From contig WFQM01000284.1 in assembly GCA_015487095.1 (NCBI GenBank), forward strand, positions 1 to 35,370: a DNA stretch of 35,370 nt, in the 5' to 3' direction. The DNA is from Gammaproteobacteria bacterium (GTDB lineage: Bacteria; Pseudomonadota; Gammaproteobacteria; SZUA-152). A program made the translations under genes and the position numbers. Within the stretch, counting starts at the first letter, position 1. Every line of letters begins with the position of its first letter. This document shows, piece by piece, positions 8,636 to 18,900 of the stretch. Below the pieces are notes generated by a model. That model did not search any database and was not told the origin of the DNA. It saw only the letters and a program-made list of their open reading frames with translations.

Positions 8636-10525
8636 ATGACCACTAAAACAAATTGGGTTTACACAGTGTTTCCTTTCTTGCGCTGGATATCCATGCTCAA
8701 TCGGGAGGTTGTTAAAGCAGATATTATTGCAGGTGTTACTGCCGGAGTGTTGATATTGCCGCAAGCTATTGCGCTTGCAACATTAGCAGGTCTTCCGCCT
8801 GAATATGGGCTGTACACCTCGATATTTCCCGTTATGTTTGCCGCGTTATTTGGCTCATCCTGGCACGCCATGTCAGGTCCTAATACAGCATTAAGTATAC
8901 TTATTGCTTTTACCATTGCCCCGTATGCCAGTATTGCCTCGCCTGAATGGATTCAATACGCTGTTACCCTGGCATTCATGGCAGGTGTTATTCAGATTGC
9001 GCTAGGTTTGTTACGTCTTGGTATTATATTTAACTATTTCTCCCAAACTGTAACGATTGCACTGATTACCGGTGTTGGCATTATCATTATTGTCTCCCAG
9101 CTGGGTAATTTTATGGGTGTCTTGATGAATATCGCTGAGCCGATAGAAGATGCTATCCCTCAAGTTATTTACGGTATATCAAGAGCTAATGGGTTTGCTG
9201 TGTCTGTTGGTGTTGTTACCGTACTTTCGGGATTGCTGATCAAACGCTACTACCCAAAGCTGCCCTTTCTTATTATCGCAGTTATCGTGGGGATGTTATT
9301 CGCGACTGGATTGGAATTAACACTGGGTGAATCCAATGTGGGCCTGGATAAACTGGGTACCATGTCATTATCCGCATTACCACTTTCTTCCCCGGATTTT
9401 AGTCCGGAGAATTTTGCTGAAGCCTCTCAGGGCTTATTACCCGCAGCCTTTGTAATCGCATTTTTAGGTCTGATACAGGCGTCTCTTATTGCCCGTGCTA
9501 TGGCAATTAAATCGGGCCAGTGCATTGATATTAATCAGGAGGTTTTGGGGCAAGGTATCTCAAATCTGGCAGGCAGTTTTGTTTCCTGTTTTCCCAGTTG
9601 CAGTTCTTTTAACCGTAGCGCATCCAATTTTGAATCAGGCGGGAGAACGCCCTTATCTGCGCTGATATCCGTTGTTACCCTGGGAGTTCTCGTTGTATTT
9701 GCCGCTCCACTTATCGCACATATGCCAATTTCTGTAATGGCTGCCATATTATTATTAGTAGGTGCAGGGCTGATTAAAAAAAATGACATCAAAAAAACAC
9801 TTTTGGAAAAAAGAGAGAATCAATTTATTTTTGCTTTGATTTTATTTTCTACAATCTATGGTGGTGTTGATTACGCGGTATTTTTTGGTATCGTTTTGTC
9901 TATTATTGCCTACTTGAAAAATGTATCAAAACCTGAAATAGAACTGTTGACAGGGAAAGACGTGCAGCAATATCTTCCTCAATCTGTATCTGGATCGGTT
10001 GTACAGAATACCGTGTCCAGAGAAGGTAAAAAATGCTATCAATATTCACAGAATAAGTGCGTTTTACTTCCTTCCGAAGAAAAAAAATATAATGATCTAA
10101 ATGTGCAAATACCCAAACGATTTGACCACGTTACAGTATTGCAGATTTCAGGCAGTTTGTTTTTTGGTTCTGTGATGCATTTAGAGAGTGTTTTGACAGA
10201 ATTAAGAAAACAAGATGGCGGAAAAGGGGATTTAATCATCTCAGGTGAGAACCTCCAGTCGGTCGATGGCACTGGTGCGGAAGTTTTGGTAAGAGAAGCT
10301 CAAAGCCGCACAAGGGCGGGTGCCCGAATGTTATTGTGGCTGCGGAATCACAACCACGATGCAGTGCTTCATTCCAGTGGGTTGAAAAAAATTATTGGTG
10401 AAGAGAATATTTATTACTTGAAAGAAAATAATAACGGGGATCACCAGGATCACCAGGATCACCAGGATCACCAGGATCACCAGGATCACCAGGATCACCA
10501 GGATCACCAGGATCATGTGGCATAA
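8636..10525 (+). CDS. SulP-family anion (sulfate-type) transporter with C-terminal STAS domain and (DHQ)8 tail
   Basis: VKADIIAGVTAGVLILPQAIALATLAGLPPEYGLYTSIFP; SGPNTALSILIAFTIAPY; STAS segment VTVLQISGSLFFGSVMHLESVL...VDGTGAEVL. Confidence 0.92.
   Translation: MTTKTNWVYTVFPFLRWISMLNREVVKADIIAGVTAGVLILPQAIALATLAGLPPEYGLYTSIFPVMFAALFGSSWHAMSGPNTALSILIAFTIAPYASIASPEWIQYAVTLAFMAGVIQIALGLLRLGIIFNYFSQTVTIALITGVGIIIIVSQLGNFMGVLMNIAEPIEDAIPQVIYGISRANGFAVSVGVVTVLSGLLIKRYYPKLPFLIIAVIVGMLFATGLELTLGESNVGLDKLGTMSLSALPLSSPDFSPENFAEASQGLLPAAFVIAFLGLIQASLIARAMAIKSGQCIDINQEVLGQGISNLAGSFVSCFPSCSSFNRSASNFESGGRTPLSALISVVTLGVLVVFAAPLIAHMPISVMAAILLLVGAGLIKKNDIKKTLLEKRENQFIFALILFSTIYGGVDYAVFFGIVLSIIAYLKNVSKPEIELLTGKDVQQYLPQSVSGSVVQNTVSREGKKCYQYSQNKCVLLPSEEKKYNDLNVQIPKRFDHVTVLQISGSLFFGSVMHLESVLTELRKQDGGKGDLIISGENLQSVDGTGAEVLVREAQSRTRAGARMLLWLRNHNHDAVLHSSGLKKIIGEENIYYLKENNNGDHQDHQDHQDHQDHQDHQDHQDHQDHVA
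10439..10510 (+). repeat. 9-bp tandem repeat (gatcaccag)x8, in-frame Asp-His-Gln tail
   Basis: 72 bp of perfect 9-bp units inside the 3' end of the SulP gene, followed by a partial unit gatcat. Confidence 0.98.
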
Positions 10526-10539
10526 ATGGGGGGGTAAGG

Positions 10540-10965
10540 ATGAAAATTAGGAAATGGCTGCCAGGCATCATGTGTTTGATACTACTTGTTGGTACGGCAT
10601 GGTCCAGTGAAACACCACGTTATAGTCTGCTACTACAGGTTAGTGAAGACAGCCTGGATAAGCTGAATCTCGCTTTAAATAATGCCAAAGATGTACAAAA
10701 ATCTTTTGGTCCTGAAAATATAGAAGTGGAAATAGTGGTGTTCGGTGCTGGTGTTCATACATTAAAATATTATGCACCGGCACCGATATCTGACAAGGTA
10801 AAAGCAGCCACATACAGCGGGGTACGTATTGTTCTTTGTGAAATTTCTATGCGCGCGGCCAATCTGCGTCCTTCTGATATGCTGCAATCTGTACGTTATG
10901 TGCCTTCAGGTGTTGCTGAGATCGTCGAGAAACATACCCTGGGGTGGACTTATATACGTCCTTGA
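10540..10965 (+). CDS. Periplasmic DsrE/DsrF-like family protein
   Basis: Signal peptide; YSLLLQVSEDSLDKLNLALNNAKDVQKSFG...VEIVVFGAGVHTL...GVRIVLCEISM...YVPSGVAEIVEKHTLGWTYIRP fits the DsrE-like fold family. Confidence 0.75.
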   Translation: MKIRKWLPGIMCLILLVGTAWSSETPRYSLLLQVSEDSLDKLNLALNNAKDVQKSFGPENIEVEIVVFGAGVHTLKYYAPAPISDKVKAATYSGVRIVLCEISMRAANLRPSDMLQSVRYVPSGVAEIVEKHTLGWTYIRP

Positions 10966-10966
10966 T

Positions 10967-12730
10967 ATGCAGAAATTGAAAATGAAACTAATAACCAGAT
11001 GGGTATGTTCAGTATTTTTATACAGCATATTTTTTTCATCTGTACAGGCAGATGACAATACAATCACACTGATACACATGGGTGACATCCATGGGCATCT
11101 TGTACCTCGTCCTAATATGCGGGACAGTGAATCAACTACAGAATACAAAGTGGGTGGGCTTTCCTATTTATACAGCGCAATAAAAAAAATTCGTGAAAAA
11201 AATACCAATACATTATTGATTAACACGGGGGACACCATACAAGGGTCTGCCGAAGCCTTGTTTTCCCGTGGCCAGATTATTGTCGATATACTTAACAAAT
11301 TTGATATCGATGCCTTTGCACCGGGAAACTGGGATTTTTTATACGGTACAAGGCGTTTTATCGAGCTTTTTTCAGGGGAAAATCCAAAAGCCAACTGGAA
11401 TGCTCTGGCTGCTAACCTCTATTATGTCACCCTCTATGAATACCCCCTCACACCCTATCCACAAAAAGCAGGGCGGCGGGTTTTACCATCACATTTGATT
11501 AAACAAATGGGTGATATAAAAGTAGGTATTGTCGGCCTTACTGCTGAGCGTGGCCCACAATCCGTGAGCCCGTTTTTAATGGATGGGTTTTATTTAAGCC
11601 CCGGTGAGGAAGAGCTTGCAGAAGCCATATCTCTGCTGAAAAAAGAAGACAAGGTTGATTTGATCATACTGATTTCAGAGCGTGGCCTGTCTTCCAATCT
11701 TGATATTGCAGAACGAATTCCAGGTGTTGATATCATATTATCTTCAGATATGCATGAAGAAACCCGGGAGGTTTTGCAAACAAAAAGCGGTACATTAATT
11801 ATAGAAGAGGGCCAGGATGGTACCATGCTCGGAGAAATCACTCTGACAATTACGGATAAGAAAATCAGCAATTGGAACTGGAAGCCCCATTTTATCAATA
11901 CCCGTGATTATAAACCCGATCCGGAAATACAGGCAATGATCGAAAAATACCGGAGACCTTTTATAAAAGGGCCGGGTTTTGTATCCCATGTTAATCCTGT
12001 TAATGCGGCAGTATTACGAACACCCATCGATACCGTCATCGGCTATACAAAAGTTGCCTTGCACCGTTCCAATTTTTCCGATGCTGCATCTATGCCCGCA
12101 GTAGTAGAAGGTTCGTCCCACAATTTTCTTTCCGATGCATTCAGGCTGGCCTGTAATGCCGATGTGGGTGTTATTCGCGGGTTTCGTTATGGCACACACA
12201 TTGCTCCGGGGCCAATCCGTCTTGAAGATATTTACCACTATATTCCCATTGGGCCGCAAATTGCCTGCGGTAAAGTGTCAGGTGATAATTTATACCTCGC
12301 CATTGAAAGGTCTGCTGATGATGTTTTCAGTGGCTGGGTTGCCAATTGGGGAGGGGGCTGGTTACAGGGATCTTCAGGTATTACTTACACACTTGATCCG
12401 GGCAATGAATATCGGGTGAGGGTATCGAATATGCGTATTAATGGTGAATTACTGGATGCTACGCGCATGTATACCGTTGCAGGTTATTGGTATCTTGACA
12501 ACTCACATAAGATCAATGGCATGCTTGCTCAGGAAATCAAAGTGTTAAAAGACAGGTATGGCGGTATCGTGGATGCAACGGAAGTTGTTTCCTATTATTT
12601 ACAATCCCTGCCGAGTAAAACGGTTGATCCGGAAAAAAACCGTATCCACTTGTTAAAACCTTTGCCCAAACCCATCAGTAACAATAAAGAAATACAACCA
12701 TTGCGGGGTATACCCCGTCCGGATTATTAA
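10967..12730 (+). CDS. Metallophosphatase/5'-nucleotidase superfamily protein, SoxB-like
   Basis: ITLIHMGDIHGHLVPR; LLINTGDTIQGSAEALFSRGQIIVDILNKFDIDAFAPGNWDF; C-terminal 5'-nucleotidase domain. ATG 10967 is one base after the upstream stop; the listed start at 10829 would overlap the DsrE-like gene. Confidence 0.75.
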   Translation: MQKLKMKLITRWVCSVFLYSIFFSSVQADDNTITLIHMGDIHGHLVPRPNMRDSESTTEYKVGGLSYLYSAIKKIREKNTNTLLINTGDTIQGSAEALFSRGQIIVDILNKFDIDAFAPGNWDFLYGTRRFIELFSGENPKANWNALAANLYYVTLYEYPLTPYPQKAGRRVLPSHLIKQMGDIKVGIVGLTAERGPQSVSPFLMDGFYLSPGEEELAEAISLLKKEDKVDLIILISERGLSSNLDIAERIPGVDIILSSDMHEETREVLQTKSGTLIIEEGQDGTMLGEITLTITDKKISNWNWKPHFINTRDYKPDPEIQAMIEKYRRPFIKGPGFVSHVNPVNAAVLRTPIDTVIGYTKVALHRSNFSDAASMPAVVEGSSHNFLSDAFRLACNADVGVIRGFRYGTHIAPGPIRLEDIYHYIPIGPQIACGKVSGDNLYLAIERSADDVFSGWVANWGGGWLQGSSGITYTLDPGNEYRVRVSNMRINGELLDATRMYTVAGYWYLDNSHKINGMLAQEIKVLKDRYGGIVDATEVVSYYLQSLPSKTVDPEKNRIHLLKPLPKPISNNKEIQPLRGIPRPDY

Positions 12731-12749
12731 GCTTGTTTCTCTCTTTTTC

Positions 12750-12779
12750 CTTATATAACTTATTGTGTTCCATTCCTTA
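12750..12779 (+). mobile_element. Solo terminal-inverted-repeat remnant of the MITE-like element
   Basis: cttatataacttattgtgttccattcctta matches the right end of copy A (cttatataagttattgtgttccatccctta) with 2 differences. No left end found nearby. Confidence 0.7.
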
Positions 12780-12840
12780 AATGACTCAGATTAAGCTGAG
12801 GATGGGTAAATCAATATAAGGTGTCTACTAAAACACAGTC

Positions 12841-12865
12841 ATTCCGGCACGTTTTTAGTCGGAAT
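12841..12865. repeat. REP-like hairpin attccggcacgtttttagtcggaat
   Basis: Same family as 1834-1858 (ATTCCGGC...TAGYCGGAA). Confidence 0.6.
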
Positions 12866-12900
12866 CCAATTCCCAAATGGCAAACAAATAATGGGAAATA

Positions 12901-15900
12901 TCAATTATTACGAATGTGATTCAGTGTTAGCAGAGCTACCTGCTCTACTGTCGCGCCACTCATGATGTCTAATATTGGCATCATGAGACCATATTTCTCA
13001 CCCATGCTGCCGGAAAATTCAACGGCCATAAGGGAATTGACGCCGATATCCACAATTCGTGTATGCATTTCAATTTTTTCGGCTGGTATTTTCAATAACG
13101 CTGAAAGTTCATTTCTCACAAGTTCTTTGAAAAAGTCTTGCTGTGCTTCTTCATCAAGGTCTTTAATGCTGGCCCGTGTTTGAAGTAGTGCGTCGGAGTT
13201 CCCACCTTTAGCATCATTCATGATGTCTTCATATATTGGCGGTATCCAGTCGGTGGGTAGTATTGCGCTCCATTTTTTCCAATCCAGGTCGAAGTAAGCA
13301 ATTTGTGCGGGTGATGTTTGATAGGCAAATTGTAAAAATTCACCCACCTGAATGGGCTTGATACCCGAGAATCCTGCATTGGCAAAAAAATCTTCAACCT
13401 CTTTTCGTTCAGAAACAATGCCGCTATCAGAAACTACGCCGAGGTTCACCGTTGTTGCGGGTAAACCCAGGCCTTGGCGGTAATGGGAGAAAGCATCCAG
13501 AAAACAGTTCGCCGCAACGTAGTTTGCCTGCCCGGGGTTTCCTATCAAAGAAGATACCGATGAAAAGCTGAAGAAAAATTCCAATGGCATGTCCAGGGTC
13601 AGTTGGTGAAGGTTCCAGGCTCCACGCACCTTGGGTGATAGCACTTTATCCATACGTTCTGGAGACAGCGACTGCAAAAAGTCGTCATCCAGGACCATTG
13701 CGCCATGTATCACACCTTTAAGTACAGGAATGTCGTCACTAACAGCACTAAAAGCCTCTTTTAGTGCTTCTCTATCAGCAATGTCCACGGCTATTATTTT
13801 TACCCGGCAACCTTTGGCCTCAATCTCTTTTACTGTCTCGATGGCATAATCACTTGTCAAACCTCGTAAGCTTAATAAAACCAAATATCTGGCACCCTGA
13901 GCTGCGGCCCATTTTGCAAGCTCCAGCCCCAGTCCTCGGGTTCCACCGGTAATAAGATAGGTGGCATCTGCGACAAATAAGGGTTTTTCACTATAGGGGA
14001 TATTGGCTTCAACCATGGCATCCGCAGGAAATGTCAGTAAGCCCGGTGCAATATTATGCTCGCTATTTAAAGTATTGAAGATATCTGACAACTGGTTGTG
14101 CGTGTAACAGGTTAATGAATGTTCATAATCAAACCGGATAGATGATTGTGTCATGAATGTTTTTGCTCGTAATAATATCTCCGATGACTGTGGTTTATTC
14201 AGGTTATTAATGCTTGATGACAGATAAGTAATATTTCGTTCTGATAATACTTTCCAGAGAGTTTCGTCATAAGTGATATTCTCGCCCAATGCCAGTAATC
14301 GGCCATAATATTTAATTTTATGGTAAGTCGAAAAGCCAGTGTTAGTGTTACCGCAATCGATCAATATGTCATAAGCTGCCTGTTTCTGAGCATCAGTATC
14401 CAGAACATCAAAATCCAACCCTTGATGCTGAAGCAAGGCGCTGACTAATTTACCTGTCTCATTATGTTGGCCTGAGAGTAGAATTGACCGGGTTGTGCCT
14501 AACTGAAGTGCATCAAAGGCGGCACATACCGGTAATGTTAATGATAGCGGTGCCCAATATTGTTGCGATTTGCAAGGCATCAACCATTTTTTGTCCACTG
14601 CCAAAAATGTACTCAGTTCCTGGTCAAAGCCAAGAAAACTGACTTTATCACCGGGCTGGAACTCAGTATCTGTGCTTCTGCCGGGAACAATGATTTCACC
14701 CCAGCCTTCCCATCGGCCTCTACCGGTGCTGAGATTAACTGTTTGTTTTGTCATATCACCGATATAGTAAGAGATAACACGCACAATACATTTATCAGGA
14801 TGAATGGCCGGTGCCGATATTTTATTGAATAAGTCTGATTTAGGATTATAGCTTAGCGGATTTTCCAGCGCCTCTTTCGCTAGCCGACTCTGAGGTTGTA
14901 GGGATTTTTCTTCCACTCGCTCTAAACGGTGTATGTAACGCTTTCCGTCGCGATAGGCAATTTCGGACTCCATATCTTCAAACAGGAATTCTTTTACCAA
15001 TAAGTCAATTTCATTGTCGCTCAGGTTATTTGCTCGATCAAAATCAACAGATTTGCAGCGTTTTGAAACAATTTCACTCATCAATACACGTTGAATACCC
15101 CAAAGCGTGGATGAGCCCAGTCCTTCACATTTATCAGAGTGTACAACATGATTTGCATGGCTCACTGCCAGTCCTACCTTGAATTGTCTGTGCAGAATAT
15201 CTTGCCGTGACATGGAAAATAGCGATAACAAGAGGATATCACCATTCTCATAATGGTCTATCGGAGTGTTTTCTCCCAAATGCCACAAATAAATCATAGC
15301 GGAGAATTCAAAGCCAGATAAATCTTGCCACAATTGTTTCCAGTGTTGCTCATTTTTGGGATTAACAGAATAATTATTTCCGCCAAGAACGTTATAATCA
15401 TCATCCCGGAAAACCTGTATACAGCCAGGGTCCTGTTCTCTCCAGGCTTGGGAGATACTTTTCTGGTTATGCCTTAAAAAAACAATAGAGTTTGAAGAGT
15501 CTTTTTTTCTTTTTATTTCATTGTTTTCTTCATGCCAGGTCATTTTATACAGGTTTCCGCCATATTTCTCATCAGTGGTCTGTAAGGCAGGTACTTCGCG
15601 ACAGATAATACCTTTTACCTGAACTAAAAGTGTTCCATTTAGATCAAAAATATCAAAGTCAGCTTTCAGTTCTCTTGTTGTTCTTGATGCCACTTTCAGA
15701 TAGCACCAGAATTCCTCTTGGGGGCTGGTCTTGATGATGAGTTGTTCAAGTGCAATGGGTAAATAGGGCCGTTCTGAATCAATTTGGAGAATGGCCAGGG
15801 TTTGAAAACAAGGGTCAAGCTGACAGGGGTGTAAATAATAATCTTCCTTTAACAGTTCTGTAGGTGTTTTGATTTTTACCAATGCCTCATCATTTCCAAC

Positions 15901-18900
15901 GTAAATCTCCTGTACGCCCTGGAAGGTGGGGCCATACTGCAATCCCACATCCGCCAGCATGGTGTAGAAATTTTCCACATTGTAAGGGTCGCCAAACTTA
16001 TTTTTTAAAGTAGTAAAATCATGTTTGGTTTCGTTAAAAATTTCTTGATATGCCCGCATTCTGGAGCCTGCATGGTAGGTCCATGTGTGATTTGCCTGAT
16101 GGTTCTGGCTATAAACGGAAAAACGCTGACGTTCATGGCTATAGTGTATTTGTATTCTTTGGCTATCTTTTTCACGATAAACAAGAGGCGTGTTGAATTG
16201 AACATCTTCCAGAATACAGGGTTTGTCGCCAAATATTTTTTTACATAGCATTAAACCGGCTTCAATATATGCAGCGCCTGGATTCAGAACCAAACCTTCT
16301 ATTTTGTGATCGGTTAACCAGGGAAAGTAATTCAGGTTAAAATCCACTTCCCAGGCAGGATGAGGTAGACGTAAATCCAAAGAAAAAATGGGATGTTCAG
16401 AATTTCCTAAGCGATCCTCCCGGGTATAGGGGTCTTCACCCCAGTAAATTTCTTTATCCCAACAGTACATCGGTAAGCTGGTAAGTTTTCCGTTGTTACC
16501 GCCGAACTTCGACCAGTCAATGTCGTAGCCTATGCAATATAATTGTCCCAGGCTGAGTAAAATATTTTCTCGTTCAGGTTTTTTGCGAACCAGGGAGCTG
16601 ATTGTATGCCCACGTTTTTGTTCTGCCTGTAAACACTGTTTGATGGCGGAGCCCAGTACGGGGTGAGGACCAATTTCTACAAATACATTGGCATCATTAT
16701 TAATCATCGAGATGGTACTTTGAGCAAAACAAACAGGGCGGCGAACATTTTTCCACCAGTATTCTGTATTAAAGCAGTGGCCTTCTTCGAGTTTGCCAGT
16801 AACACTGGAGTACAATGGTTTCGTTGTGCTGGAAGTTTGAATATCTTTTAAACTTTCGAGTAGCTCAGTTTTCAGGCCATCCATGACAAAACTGTGGAAA
16901 CCGGTTTTTACATGTAGTTTACGGTGGAAAATTCCCTCATCTTCGAGCGTTTCTGAAAGTATGGAAATAGCTTCCAGATTTCCGGAAAGAGTGACTGCTC
17001 CCGGGCTGTTAATAGCCCCTATACACAAGCGATCACCATAGGGTTCAATATAATCAGTAATATCACTTGTGCTTAAGCCGACAGCCAACATACCACCTTC
17101 GCCATCGGTGTGCTGTTGTAATCGGCCCCGGTGATAAATAACTTTTAGTGCATCTTTCAGGCTGAGAGCACCCGCTGCGTGAGCTGCCGCAACTTCTCCC
17201 AGGCTATGGCCTACAATCAGGTCGGGTTCCACACCGAGCGACTGCCAATAGGCGGTTAATGCATACTGCAAGGCAAAGTTGGTTGGCTGAGTGATATCGG
17301 TTTGTGTGATATTGGAGGTTTCCTCATCCTGGGAAAGTTCTTCAATCAATGACCAGCCAGAAATCGGTTTGAAGGCAGTGTCGCAGGCTTCCAATGCATT
17401 CCTGAATACAGGCTGAGTTTCCATAAGCTCACGACCCATTGCCCACCATTGTGGACCCATACCGGTATAGACGAATGCGATTTTTGTATTTTCTTCACCG
17501 TCTCCAGAGGTGATATGGGGTGCCAATTCATCCCTGGCATAATCACGCAGTTTGTTTTTTAAATCTTCCAGGTTTTCAGCGTATATGGCCAGTCGTTTGT
17601 TGTAATGGCTGCGTCTATACCGTACGGAATAATATACATCATCGAAGTCATCTGCGGATGCAATTCGGTCTGCCATCATAAGGGCGCTCTTTTTTAACGC
17701 ACTTTCACTGCGGGCTGACAAGGGGAATAAAATGGGCCAATTGATGGTGGATTCAGGTTTTTTTACTGCTGGTGTTACCGTAGGCTGATATTTTTCAACA
17801 ATGACATGTGCATTGGTCCCACCAAAGCCAAAGGAGTTAATGCTGGCGAGCGGGACATCACATTCTGGCCAGTCCTGGTTTTTCAATGGTATCTGTACAG
17901 CAAGGTTGTTAAAATCAACCTCAGTATTACCCTCTTTAAAATGAATATTTTGTGGAATAATATCGCTCTGCAAGGATAATGTGGTTTTAATCAGACCAGC
18001 GATACCCGCTGCGGCTTCCAGGTGGCCAATGTGAGATTTGGCCGACCCAACAAAGACCTTTTCTTTTTTTTCTGTATCAGTATTGCGTTGGCTCATTAAA
18101 TCATGCAGGACGCCCAGTTCGGTGGAATCACCTGCTTTAGTACCGGTACCATGGGCTTCAATATATTGCACATCAGAATAACCAACACCTGCTTCCGCAT
18201 ATACTTTTTCAATCAGTGATTTTTGTGAAGAAGGGTTTGGTAAAGTGATGCCTGCTGTTCGGCCATCCTGATTAACCCCAGTATTTTTGATAATGGCATA
18301 TATTTTATCACCATCGGTTTCAGCCTCACTTAATCGTTTCAAAAACGCAATACCACCACCTTCGCCACGACCATATCCATCTCCGCGGTGGTCAAAACTC
18401 ATGGAACGCCCGTGGGTAGATAGGAACCGGCCTTTTGATAAAGTGATCGTCGTTGTTGGGTTTATCATCAGACTTATGCCGCCCACAACAACGATTCGAC
18501 ATTCGTTATTCCACAGGCTGTTGCAGGCATAGTGGACTGCGACCAGTGAGGAGGAACATGCGGTATCCATTGTAACACTTGGTCCCTTCAGGTTAAGGGA
18601 ATAGGAAATCCGGTTAGACAATAAGGTGCAGGAAACGGCAGTCGATGATACGGAGGAAATTTCTCTGCGATTAAGATAGTGAGTATGCAGACTAAGATGA
18701 TCCATAAAAAATCCGCCCATAAACACGCCAGTATTGCTGTCAGATAAATCTTCCAGACGAATGCCGGCATCATCAGCTGCTTCAATAACCAGTTCCAGAG
18801 CCAAGCGTTGTTGAGGGTCTAAAATCTGTGCTTCACGGGGTGACAGACCAAAAAATAATGCATCAAAGGCGGCAATATCAGTATCGAGAAAAGCACCTTC

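Noticed and set aside
10439-10510. Possible CRISPR-like array
   Set aside because: Uninterrupted 9-bp in-frame repeat with no spacers; a coding microsatellite.
10526-10537. Mini-ORF ATG GGG GGG TAA with a G7 tract just before the DsrE-like start
   Set aside because: Could affect translation or be slippage-prone, but more simply provides the purine-rich SD region (GGGTAAGG); no support for a leader function.
10829-10966. 5' extension of the SoxB-like ORF
   Set aside because: Overlaps the DsrE-like gene by 137 bp in another frame and masks the signal peptide; ATG 10967 gives a normal secreted N-terminus.
77-12779. Composite transposon formed by MITE copy A and the solo TIR
   Set aside because: The solo end has the orientation of a right end but there is no transposase, and core gene prmA lies within; too weak to claim.
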